This document shows, in pieces, positions 14,440 through 25,600 of a stretch of DNA of 33,921 nucleotides. The position numbers and the translations under genes are program-made. Source of the stretch: Elusimicrobiota bacterium (lineage in GTDB: Bacteria > Elusimicrobiota > Elusimicrobia > UBA1565 > UBA9628); the NCBI GenBank assembly GCA_016194705.1, contig JACQAZ010000027.1:1-33921 (forward strand). Direction: 5' to 3'. Within the stretch, counting starts at the first letter, position 1, and each line of letters opens with the position of its first letter. The notes below the pieces were generated by a model. It worked only from the letters and a program-made list of their open reading frames with translations, did not search any database and was not told the origin of the DNA.

Positions 14440-15276
14440 TTAACTGCCGTTCCCCTTCGGTTCTGGGAAGATCGCGGTCTTGTCTCCAGGATTGTGAACC
14501 CTGGGCTGTTGCAAAAGCGGAATGGCGAGTCTAATCGTTTTCCGGGATTCACCACTAAAGCTATATATAAGGCTTGCTTCACCACCGGCTTGGGAAAGTT
14601 GTTCTCGGGCCAGTGCAAAATTCGCGGAGTCAAGTCTATATTCCGCATTGTCTGCGAGAAGCGGGCGTACTGCCTGCGGGATGATCGAGTGGTGCGCTGC
14701 CAAGGCGACTTCCCAATTCCTGTGAGGTTCTTCTGAATCGCCGAAGAGAGTCACTCCAGCCAATTCATAACCTCGAAATCTACGTGGGGCCACGGAGGTC
14801 AAACCATCTCGTGAAATCACCGTCTGCGGATTCCATTCGGCGAGACTCCGGGTCGTGACAATCTTGCTCGTCACGCGGTAATGACCGTTGATCTTACAGA
14901 TAGCGTTAACCAAATGTTCCGAACCCCCATCATCTGCGAACGTGTGTGTCAAGCTGCGTTTGCCGTGGACTTCTGAGATTTGAGCATCATCAACAATCCA
15001 ATGAATCACTTCTGGGAAGACGGAATCTGGTAGCACCGTGAAGTCGAGGGCTTCCTTCGTATAGAACTCGGTGCGATCAGGATCATTCTTGGCGCGCACC
15101 CGTATCGACAAATCTGGGTCCCTCAAAAACCACCATACCCCCAATCCGCCTATGATGAGGCCAGCGGCGAAAACAGTGCAGATATTGCGTCCCCTACCTG
15201 GTTTTGCAAAGGTCTGTATTAGTGCAACGGCCACACTACCTATGACCGTAATAATCGGTCCAGAGTCAGGAGGCAT
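14440..15276 (-). CDS. Hypothetical membrane protein with possible PKD-like extracytoplasmic domain
   Basis: 278 residues from the ATG at 15276, backed by AAAGGAG 5 nt upstream. Two hydrophobic segments (about 6-23 and 32-50) are followed by a soluble region. Residues 84-140 (IHWIVDDAQISE, LTHTFADDGG, SEHLVNAICKI) have the spacing of a PKD-like Ig fold: a W-x-x-D strand, then an HTF strand, then a V-x-A strand. The rest (about 140-278) is not recognised; YSFSGESRKTIRLAIPLL is probably a further beta pair. The gene stands between the PorV-like gene and recombinase C, alone on its strand segment, with 114 nt to the former. Function unknown. Confidence 0.65.
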   Translation of the reverse strand: MPPDSGPIITVIGSVAVALIQTFAKPGRGRNICTVFAAGLIIGGLGVWWFLRDPDLSIRVRAKNDPDRTEFYTKEALDFTVLPDSVFPEVIHWIVDDAQISEVHGKRSLTHTFADDGGSEHLVNAICKINGHYRVTSKIVTTRSLAEWNPQTVISRDGLTSVAPRRFRGYELAGVTLFGDSEEPHRNWEVALAAHHSIIPQAVRPLLADNAEYRLDSANFALAREQLSQAGGEASLIYSFSGESRKTIRLAIPLLQQPRVHNPGDKTAIFPEPKGNGS

Positions 15277-15390
15277 CTATGCTCCTTTGATATATGGGTT
15301 TTCCAGCATTATTCAGGATTCCAATAGAGTCGGACCTTGCGGTGGGGCTCGGTTATGAATACGAGTTCAGGATTCAGTGAATGCGTCATA

Positions 15391-16308
15391 TCACCACCGG
15401 GCTCCTAACGAAAACCTCTGCACGTTGCCGAGTTGGCCGAAGGGAGAGAGCGCGTAGTCGAGGCTGTAGTCGCGGAACTTGAGGCCGAAGCCCATAGCGA
15501 CGCCGTTGAACGCGGACGAGGCGCCGGAGGTCACCGCCGTTCCGCCGTTCTGGCCGGTCCCATAGCCGCCGCGCAGCGTGAAGTTCGAGAAGAGACCGTA
15601 CTCGGTTCCGAAACTGACCTCGGACTGGCGCAGGTTCGGGCGGTACCGGTAGTCCGCAGCAAGCGTGACGCCCGCCGGCAGGCGGTAGCCCAGGCCCCCG
15701 GCCAAAGCCAACGGCAGATCCTCCCTTTGGTCGCCAAACTTCATCCCCGGCCCCAGGTTCTGTATCGCAAAGCCCACCATCGGCACTCCCGGCCCGCGCA
15801 GGTTCAAGTCTCGCATCGCGCCCAAGTCGAAGGCGAAGGTCTGGGCCGAGTTCGCGTCGATGTTGCTCGAGATGAACTTGGCGTTACCTCCAAGGCGCGT
15901 TCCCTCCGCGAGCTTATACCCGTAGGAAAGGTTCACAGCTGTGTCCGCGGCGGAATAGCCGCCGGTCTGGCGTCCCGACTCGTCGCGGCTGGTCAGCCCG
16001 CTCTGGCTCAAGTGGAGGACCCCGGCGCCGATGGTCCCGTACTTGGTGGGCTGGGCATAGCCGGCAAAGCCCAGGTGGGTGCCCAGGGCCAACTCCGCGT
16101 CCATGATCCCCAACTCTCTCTTCGACAAGCCACCGAGGCCCGCTGGGTTCCAGGTCATCGCATTGATGTCGTTGGCGATTGCGGTGTAGGCTCCGCCCAT
16201 CCCCAAGGGCCGAGCGCCCACGCCGACCTTGAGGAAGCTCGCGGTCTCTGCCGCGTAGGAGGAGGAGGTCAGCATGAGGACCAAGGCGGCTATGTATGAT
16301 CGTTTCAT
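15391..16308 (-). CDS. PorV/PorQ-family outer-membrane beta-barrel protein
   Basis: 305 residues. A signal peptide (MKRSYIAALVLMLTSSSYAA) precedes the family's opening FLKVGVGARPLGMGGAYTA and the A-M-T-W-N-P-A-G-L-G motif, the recognised start of PorV/PorQ (UPF0164) proteins. The rest alternates in amphipathic strands rich in Y, G and F, and the chain ends in W, as expected for BAM-assembled barrels. In type IX secretion systems PorV shuttles cargo carrying C-terminal sorting domains to the attachment complex. Here the gene begins 7 nt after the stop of a giant protein that ends in such a domain. There is no strong ribosome-binding site, so coupling to the giant gene is likely. The specific pairing is inferred. 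Confidence 0.85.
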   Translation of the reverse strand: MKRSYIAALVLMLTSSSYAAETASFLKVGVGARPLGMGGAYTAIANDINAMTWNPAGLGGLSKRELGIMDAELALGTHLGFAGYAQPTKYGTIGAGVLHLSQSGLTSRDESGRQTGGYSAADTAVNLSYGYKLAEGTRLGGNAKFISSNIDANSAQTFAFDLGAMRDLNLRGPGVPMVGFAIQNLGPGMKFGDQREDLPLALAGGLGYRLPAGVTLAADYRYRPNLRQSEVSFGTEYGLFSNFTLRGGYGTGQNGGTAVTSGASSAFNGVAMGFGLKFRDYSLDYALSPFGQLGNVQRFSLGARW

Positions 16309-16315
16309 GACACGC

Positions 16316-16615
16316 TCAGTGTATGACTCCTACTTTTCCCACTTTACGGATGGGGCTTACACCCCCCTTCTTGGCCGTCACCGCGAAGACGTAAACGCCC
16401 GAGCCCACGCTGCCCGCGTCCCAGGAGTAATCATAGGAATATTGCGGCCCCTTGCCGTTGCCGTCATCAACGATTTGGGGAGCGCCGAAGGTCCCCTGGT
16501 GCACAATCTTGCCCGACACGTCGTAAACGCTGACGTCCACCTCGTCGGCCAGGCCCACTTGGACGCGGATCGTGACGACCCTATGGCCGCGCACCGGGTT
16601 CGGGAAGGCGTAGAG
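16316..16615 (-). other. C-terminal FlgD/T9SS-like sorting domain of the giant protein
   Basis: About 98 residues. They begin YAFPNPVRG, then have VSVYDVSGKIVHQG, YSWDAG and GSGVYVFAV, the N-P-V / V-x-V-Y-D-x-x-G-K / W-D / S-G-V-Y pattern of C-terminal sorting (FlgD Ig-like) domains. In Bacteroidota such domains direct type IX secretion and are cleaved off. Its presence suggests outer-surface delivery. Confidence 0.7.
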
Positions 16616-19600
16616 GTCCACGAAATGGAAGTCTGAGGCGGCCGTGGACGCGGCCTGGGCATGGACCTGGCCCAGGACTTGGTAGAGGGAGAAGTGGGTC
16701 GTGAGGGCGCTGACCGTGTGGTCGATGGGATCCACCGTGGAGTCCAGCGCTTGCCAGTCACCGGCGGCCGGGTTCCAGTAGTGGACCTTGAGATCCGGTT
16801 CGACCATCCCGTAGGCCGCGACTAGCTGGGGATCGTATGGCAGGATGATGGTCGCGGGCGCCAAGAACTGCGTGCCCTCGGGGCCGTACTCCACGGCCAG
16901 GCCCGCTCCTTTGAGGCCCTTGGCCGCCATCTGCGCCGTTTTCGCGGACTCCTCGGCCTGGCTGTGGAAGACGGCGCTCGAGACCGTGACCAAGGTGTCC
17001 TGGGCCAGGGACTGCGGCGCGATGACGACCGCGGCATGGTCCTGACGCGCCACGATCCCGCCCAAAGCGCGGCGCACGACCACGGTGGCCCGCGAGGGCG
17101 CGGCCGCGGCGGAGGCCCCAAGAGCCATCGTGGACATGGCGCCAGCCGACGGCGGCCCGAGCTTGACCACGCGGTCGTTGAAGCGGTCGGCGACCATGAG
17201 GTTGCCCACCGCATCGAAGGCCGCCCCCATCGGCTGGTTGAACACGCTCGAGCTTCCGTAGACCAGGTTGACGCCGCCGAGGCGGTCGATCTTGACGAGC
17301 CTGTTGTTTCCCGAGTCGGCGATCACGACGCAATTGCCGGCGGGATCGGCCGCCACGCCCGTCGGGGAGCTCAAACCGAGCCCGTAAGACAGCGTGCGGG
17401 CCAGGGCGCCCGAGGAGGAGAAGACGGCTACCTGATTGCCGCTGGGATCCGCGACATAGAGGTTCAAGGCCGCATCGAGCGCGATCCCGGTCGGCTGGGA
17501 ACCGGGCAGGCTGAAGGTCTGCAGCAGGTCTCCAACCGCATTGAACTTCTTGACCTGGGAATTGTTCGTGTCGGACACGTAGATGCTGCCGGAACCGTCC
17601 AGAGCGATCCCCTTCGGGTGGCCGAGCATCGACAGCGTCAGCAGGACGTCTCCCGAAGGGGATACCTTCAAAGCCCGTTGGCCGTCGGTGTCGGCGATGT
17701 AAATATTGCCCGCCGGGTCCACGGCCACGGCCGCGGGCTTCTTGAGCGCCAAGCCAAGGGCCTTCTTCGTGCCGTCGAAGATGGCGACTAGGCCGCCTGT
17801 GGAGGTAAACACGGCGATGCGGTTGTCGCCGCTGTCAGCCACGTAGATCGAGCCGGCGGCATCGACGACGGCTCCCTGCGGCTGCTTCAAGTCATGAGCA
17901 ACATTCAGTAGGACGGCCGAGTCGCCGACGAAGACGTTCTGGCTGATTGACGCCATGTTCGAGACCAGATCCGCGGCACTCAGCCGAAGGGTCTGCCAGC
18001 TGGAAAGCGAGGAGGCATCCCAGGTGCCTAGAATATTGGAAGAGACGGCCGCCGTTCCCGAGGCGATGAACACAAATCCCGAGACCGCGTTTTGGCCTGG
18101 AGCGTATTCCAGCCGCCAGGAAGCCAAATGCTCGTCCGAGACCGAGCCGACGACCGGGAAGGCTCCCTTGACCACGGAGCAGAAGCCCTGCGGGCCGGGG
18201 CAGAGCAAGACGACTTGGGGCGGCGTCGAATCCAGGACCACCATGCTGGATTTCAGGATCTCCTGGTTGCCGACGTTGTCTCTGCTCTGGAACGAGAGGA
18301 CGACCGAGCCATCCGGAGCGCTCAACGTGAAAGATGCTCCGTAGACCGCGAACGAGCCGCCGTTGATCTGGTACTGAGTCTGGCTGACTCCCGAGGCGAC
18401 GCCGTTCGACACAGGATCGATGGCAGAGAGGGAGAAAGGCGTCCGGGAGCTGACAAGCAGAGTGTTGTCCGGCAATAGCGCCTGGGGCTGGCCGACCGCA
18501 AGGGCGGTCTGGGGCGGGGTCGTGTCCACCCGGACCTGGAAGGTCTTGGTGGTCTCTTGATTGCCGACGTTGTCTTGGCTTCGGGCGTCTAGGCTGTGCA
18601 GGCCCTCGGCCAAAGTGAAAGAGCTTGCGTAGCGCGAGAAGGGCGCCGCAGGGGTGCTCGCATCCAAGCGGAACTCGCTGAAGGCGACTCCCGAGGCAAC
18701 ATTGTTGACGAGAGGATCCAGCGCCGTGAAAGAGAGCGCGTTTGCGCCTGCGATATAGGTCTGGCTCGAGGCGTCCACAAACGGCGGCGAGGAGAAGTTG
18801 AGCGAGGTCACCGGCGCGGTGGCGTCCGAGCGCAAGCTCAACGCGTGGGCAATTTCGACGTTGCCGGCGTTGTCGACCGCGCGGAACTGTATGAAATGTC
18901 GGCCCTCGATCAAGGTGACTGTGGCCGCGTAGATAGCAAACGGCGCGCTGTCGACCGAAACCTCGATGCGGGCCACGCCGGTACCCGCGCCGCCGTCCAA
19001 GTTTGGCGGATCGACCGCCGTGAAGGTGATGGAGGAGGCCGGCGAGACGTACTGAGTGCTGTCTTGGGCTACAAAGAAGGGCGCCCCAATGTGCGCGGTC
19101 GTCACGGGCGGCGTCGTGTCCGTGCTGCGCACGATGGCAAAGATAGAACTCAGAGCTTCCAGGTTGCCCACGTTGTCACGGCTCTGGAAGGCCACGGTGT
19201 GGGTGCCGAAGGCCAGGCTGAACGTCGAGGCGTAGACCTGCTGAGCGCCGCCGTCGATGGACAAAAAGGTCGTGGCGACTCCCGACCCGAGGTCCGAGGC
19301 GGCCAGCGACAAGGTGTCGGTCGAGATGATGGCAATGGTCGTCGACGAAACGGCCATCCCATCGACTAAAAGCTTCGTTACGGGCGCCGCGCTGTCCAAG
19401 GCGACGGAGGCGTTGCGCGCGCTCTCCGTGTTTCCCAGCGCATCGACACTGTAGAAACCTATGGCATGCGTTCCCTGCGTGGCGAGCGTAAAAGTGCCGC
19501 CATAAAGTGAGAACGCGGTGGAATCCACCGCGATGAAGGTGCTCGCAACACCAATGCCTAAGCCGTCGCCGATCGCGGCTCTGTCGTCTACGGCCTGCAG

Positions 19601-22600
19601 GGCCAGCGGCGTCGCGGTCGAGACATAGACGGGGTTCGTACCGAACTGAGGTGAGCCGATCGTGAGGCTGGTGCGCGGCGGCAGGCCGTCGACCGTGATA
19701 GATGCGACGTGCACCGTTTCCTGGTTACCGACGTTGTCTTCCGAGAAGAAGTAGACCGTGTGCGTGCCGAGCGCGAGCGTGAAGGCTCCGGCGTAGGCCT
19801 CGTTGGCGCAGGTCCCGGCTGGCGCGTTTTGGTCGAGCGGCACGGCCATGCATGTCGGGGAGAAAGGATCGTTGTCAATGACGAAGAAGATCGTGCCCAC
19901 TCCCGAAGCAACGCCGTTCGAGACGGGATCGGTCGCGGAGAGCGCCAGCGTAGTCGTCGATGAGACATTGAGGATCCCCTGCGCGTCGGTCGCGCTCGAG
20001 CCCTGGATCTGCGAAGACGTGATCGGCGGGGTAAGGTCCACGGCCACGGCGCTTGAGTGGACTACTTCCGCGTGGCCGGCGGAGTCCACGCTGTAGAAGC
20101 GTATCGAATGCGAGCCCTCCGTGGTAATGCTGAAGGTCCCGGCATAGACCGAGAAGGTGGTCGTGTCTATGGCGACGAAGGTCTGTGCGACCCCCACTCC
20201 GGCGGCGTCGCCCACGATGGACCGATCGTCCACCGCGGTCAAGCTGAACGTAGTATCGTCGGTGGTGTAGAGCGTCGTGGAACTGAAAACCGGCGTCCCG
20301 ACGACCAAGGTCGTGCGCGGAGGCAGCACATCGGCGTTGACGGGGGCCGCGCTGCTCAAGAGGACGTCCGTGCCGGCCAGGTTCGCGTTGAAGAAGAAGT
20401 GGTAGGGTGCGCCCGAGCCCTCGACCGCCAGGAGCGCGCCGGACGTGTCGGAAGAGAACGCGATGCCGTGCGCCCCGCCCGGAGCGGCGAGGTCGGTGAA
20501 AGCGCCCAGGAAGGAGCCATCCTGGCCGTAGCGCCACACCCCGAGCATGCTGCCCGTCGAGGTCCGGACCAAGCCCGCCGCATTGATAAAGCCCAAGTTG
20601 CCGACGGCGATGCCGTTGACCGTGGGCATGAAGTTTGATGCCGGCGTCCAGGCACGCGACAAGAGCAGGTTCCCGTTCTGGTCGAACTGGTAGAAACCCA
20701 CCTGCGTGCTGCCGCCGCTCTGGCGCGAGCCTGCGACATGCAGATCGCCGCCCGCCAGCTCGAGCTTCAAGCCCGTGTCGCCCTGTGGGATGCCGTTGGG
20801 CAGGACATTGGGCACGAAGTACGGCCCCTTGATCAGCGTCCCCGAGCTTGCATCGAAGCCCCAGAGCGCTAGATCGAGCGCGCCCCCCGCCCCCATGGAG
20901 GTCGCCGCCGAGTAGCCGGCCACCCACACGATCGCAGTCGCCACGCGCACCCCGAAGCCCACGTCGGCATTGTTGCCGCGGTTGTATGTCGCCATGAGCG
21001 AGAGCGTCCCCGTGTGGAAGCAGTAGCGCCAGAGGGCGAGCTGGAACTGGGCGGTGTTGTTCTTGAAAGAGCCCGCCTGCAGGGCGCCGGCGATCCAGAT
21101 GTCGCCCGAGGCGTCGAAAGTCAGGCTGTTGCCAAGCACGCCTGCGTGGAAGGCAACACTAGAGAGCAGCACGCCCTGCGGCGAGACCTGGTAGACGGTC
21201 AGGTCGCCGCTGCCCTGCGGGGTGCTCGATGTTCCCACCGCGTAGACGTTGCCGGAGGGGTCGAAGCGCAGCGACCAGTTCGCTTTCTGGACGGCCGAGG
21301 GCAAGGACGTGGAGGACTTGAACACGGTCCCGTCAGGTGAGAACTTCTTGAGGACTAAGGCGTCGTTTCCTTGCTGGTCGGATTTCCGCACGACCTCCCA
21401 TATCGCGCCCAAGGGGTTGACGCCGATGGCCAGGCCGCTGACGCCGCCCCCCGTGCCGCAGGTGGTAAACGGGGGTGGCGCCTCGGGGCCATCCAGACCG
21501 GTCACGGCGACGATGTTGGTGTCGCAGGCGCTTCCGGAGGAGACGGCCGGGTTGCAGATGTCGATGACGTAGGTCGTGCCGGCCAGCAGGCCCGGGATGA
21601 GCGCGGTCGTCGTGCTCGCCAACAGGATATGCTGGAACACATCGCCGGAGATGCAGGAGCCGTCCGCCGGCGCCGTGCCCCAGCCGACCGAGTAGACCGT
21701 GCCGGACGGGTTGCCGTTGGAATCCCAGGACACGGTCAAGGAGGATGAGTCCCGCGCGACGACCGTCACCGCGCCCGGCGTGCCGCCCCCGGAGCCCGAG
21801 GCAGCCGCGAACACGACCACGGAAGCGGTGTGGACCGCCTCTTGGTTGCCCACGTTGTCGCTGGAGGCGTAAGCGACGCTGTGGCTGCCGATGACAAGCA
21901 AGAAGGGCGCGGCGTAGACCGCCGTCGAGGCGCCGTCGATCGAGAAGAGCGTCCGGGCGACGCCGGAGCCGGCGTCTGAGGCCGAGAGACTCAGGGGCGT
22001 GGTGGTCAAGATCACCAGGTCCCCCTGGCTGTCGGTGCTCGAGGGCCCCAGGGCTTGGAGCGAGGTCGCCGGAGCCGTGGCGTCCACCGTGATCGTGCTG
22101 GAGCGCACCGCCTCGGCCAGGCCGGCCACGTCCACGCTGTAGTAGCCGATCACATGGACGCCCTCTGCCGTCAAAGTGAAGCTCGCCGTGAAGACCGTGA
22201 AGGTCCCGTTGTCCACGGCGTAACGGGTCACGGCGGGCTTGGAGACGGTAAAGCCCAGCGGCGTGCCGGTCGCGATGAAGACCGCCGTCGCGGTGCTGAA
22301 CTTGGGATCGCCGATCACCAAGGTCGTCAACGGTGGCATAGTATCGACGATGAAGGTCGAGGTCGCGTAGGCCACGTTGCCGGCAAAGTCGGCCACGGAG
22401 GCGGCCGCGGTGTGCGTGCCCTGGGACAGGGCGGCTGAAGGGACGAAGACCGCGGATGAGGCGGTCACCATGGAGTTGGTCGTCACGTCCACGGCGTCGA
22501 GGTTCAGCCTGAAGGTGGCGGCATTGACCCCCGTCCCGGTGTCGAAATAGACCGCCGCGATGGTGGGCGTGGCAGTGAACACGGTCGCCCCGCCGGCGGG

Positions 22601-25600
22601 CGTCAAGGTCAGGCTCGGCGCAGTGAGGTCGGGAGTCGTCACCGTGGCGAAAATGGTCTTCAGGGCTTCCAGATTGCCCACGTTGTCGAGGCTCTGGAAG
22701 GCCACGGTGTGGGTGCCCGGCACGAGGCTGAAGGTGGAGGCCTGGACCTGCGGAGCGCCCCCGTCGATCGACAGGAAAGTCGTGGCCACTCCTGAGCCCA
22801 GGTCCGAGGCGGACAGGGAAAGGGTGTCGGTCGACACGATGCTGATCGAGGCGGAGGAGACGGATATCCGATCGACGGCAAGCGTCGTGACGGGGGCGGT
22901 CGCGTCGACTGTGACAGTGCTGGAGCGCACAGCCTCGGTCAGGCCGACCGGGTCAACGCTGAAGAAGCGGATGAGGCGGCGGCCCTCGAAGGCCAGCGTG
23001 AAGGTGCCCGTAAAGACCGTGAACGAGCCGTTGTCGACGGCGTAGGAGGTCTGAGCGGGCTTGTCGACCGCAAAACCAAGCGGCGTGCTCGTGGCGATGA
23101 AGACCGCGGTCGCCGTGCTAAATCGGGGGGCGCCGATGACCAGCGTCGTCGTGGGCGGCATGCTGTCCACGATGAAAGAGGAGGCCGCGAAGGCCGTGTT
23201 GCCGACGTTGTCGGCGATCGACGCCCTCAGAATGTGAGCGCCTTGCGCGAGCGCCGTCGCCGGCGTGAAGCCGGCCGAGGAGGCGGAGACCGCGGCCCGG
23301 GTGGTGACGTCCACGCCGTCCAAGAAGAGCCTGAAGGAGGCGGTGTTGATGCCGGTGCCCGTGTCGAAGTAGACCGCCGTGATGGACGGCGTCGAGGTTG
23401 TCACGGTGCTGCCATCGACGGGGGTCAATGTCAAGACCGGCGGCGCGGCATCGATTGCCACTTGAGTGCTCTGGGCGATCTCGACGTTGCCCACGAGGTC
23501 CAGGCTGTAGAAGCGGACCACATGCAGACCGGGAGACGCTAAGGCGATAGTGCCTCCATAGACCGCGAAGGGTCCGGAGTCGACGGCCACGAAACTCTGG
23601 TCCAAGCCCGACCCAAGGCCGTCGCCCGGCGCTCTCAGGTCGTCCACAACGGCGAGGGTCAAAGGCGTCGAAGTCGAGACGTACACGGGATTGGCCCCGA
23701 ATTGAGGCGAGCCGATCGACAGGCTCGTTCGCGGCGGCAGGAGGTCCGCCGTCACCTGGATCACGTTGACGACCTCCTGGTTGCCTACGTTGTCTTCGGC
23801 TAGGAAGTACAGCGTGTGCGCAGCGACCGATAGGCTGAACGGTCGGGTATACACCTCGTTGGCGCAGGTGCCGGGCGGCTGGTTCATGTCGACGGGCAGA
23901 TTTTCGCAGGCCGGGGCGAAGGGATCGGCGTCGATGAGGTAGAAGATCGTGTCGACCCCCGACGCCACTCCCGCCGCCATGGGATCGGTGGAGAATAGGC
24001 TCAAGAGGGCGCCGCTTGAAGTGAAAAGGATCCCTGCCGCGGTGATCGTGCTGGCGCCGGCGGCCTCCAAAGTGGTGATGGGCGCGGTGAGGTCCACTGC
24101 GGCCACCGACGAATGGGTCACTTCCGTATTGCCTGCCAGATCCGCGCTGCGAAAGAAAATCGCGTGGAGGCCTTCTTCGCTGATGCTGAAGGTGCCCGCA
24201 TAGACCGAGAAGGCGGCGGTGTCGACGGCGACGTCTGTCCGTGCCGTCCCCACGCCGGCCGCATCGCCGACAACGAGGGCGTCATCGACAGCGCTCAGGC
24301 TGAAGGTGGTCTGGTCCGTGACGAAGACAGGGCTGGAGCCGAAACTGGGCGTACCCACGCCGAGAGTGGTGCGCGGAGGCAGAACATCGGGAACTCGCAC
24401 GGTCACCGACGCGACGTTGACCGCCTCCTGGTTGCCCACGTTGTCCTCGGCGAAGAAGTACAGCGTGTGGGTGCCGATGGAGAGCTGGAACGGCACGGCG
24501 TAATCCGGATTGGCGCAAGTGCCGGCGGGCTTGGTAAGGTCCAGAGGCGTGGCGAAGCAGGCGTCCGAGGTAGGATCGACGTCGATGAAATAAAAGATCG
24601 TGTCCACACCGGACGCCGTGCCGCTGGATAGCGGATCGACGGCCGTCAGAGTGAAGAGGGCGTCGCCGGTGACGAGCAAGGCGCCTTGCATGGTCGTGGC
24701 GGTGCTCGCGGCCACGACCGAGAGCTGCGTGGCCGGCGGCGTCATGTCGAGAGCTGTCTGAGCCGCCAGCGTCTGGCTGCTGCCCGCCGGCGATAGGAAC
24801 TGGACGTAGACCGTCTTGGGGCCATCCCCCACCGAGAGGGTGAAAGGCTCGATCTGGCGGAAAGGGAGCAGCGGCGCGCCGGCCAAGGCGGGATCCTCGC
24901 TGAGGCGGAGCTGAACGGAGACGTCGGCGTTGAGGAGAACATCGACCGTGCGGCTGCCAGTATAGGGAGCCTCGGCGATGCGGACCGTCGCGCCAAACGC
25001 CGGGGGGCTTGCCAGGAAGCCTCCGTAGTCCACGAAATCCGAGGCTCGGTCGCCGGTGCCGCCGGGGTTGCCCGAGTGGGTCGGTCCCGAGGCCTGGCCC
25101 CACCAGTCCTGGCGCGCGTTGACGGTGACGCCGGCGTCGAGGTTGTCGACCCCGAAGCTCGCGTTGCCGGCGATCGAGCAGAAGTTGATGACGGGCTGCG
25201 AGCCCCCCTCCGTGACCACGCCCCGGAAATTGTTGACGATATTGACGCCCGTGATCGAAGGGTTCGAGGCGGCAAACAGGTGTATGCCGTCAAGGGCGCT
25301 GAAGCTCACTTCCCCCGCGCTGATCGCCGGCGAGACGCTCCGCATCGTCACCGCCGCGATCTGTCCGCCGAAGAGCGTGCCGTCGGTTCTGTACTGCGTC
25401 CCGCCGCCGCCCGCGTAGCGGACCACCGCGTTGGTCAGCCGGCCGGCTCCGGCCGCGTTCAAGAACTGCAGGCCGGTCCAGAACCCGGGCTGGGGAGGCT
25501 GTGCGGGGTTGGGGCTGGCCGCGGGTGCGGCGGCCAGGTCGTAGGCCGAGGTGAAGGTGACCGGCGCGTTGGGGGTCCCCGAGGCGGTGAGCACGCCGTA

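Noticed and set aside
12296..16299. Plus-strand frames of about 290-315 aa opposite the ABC ATPase, recombinase C and PorV genes
   Set aside because: They mirror genes with clear motifs on the minus strand and show no recognisable domain.
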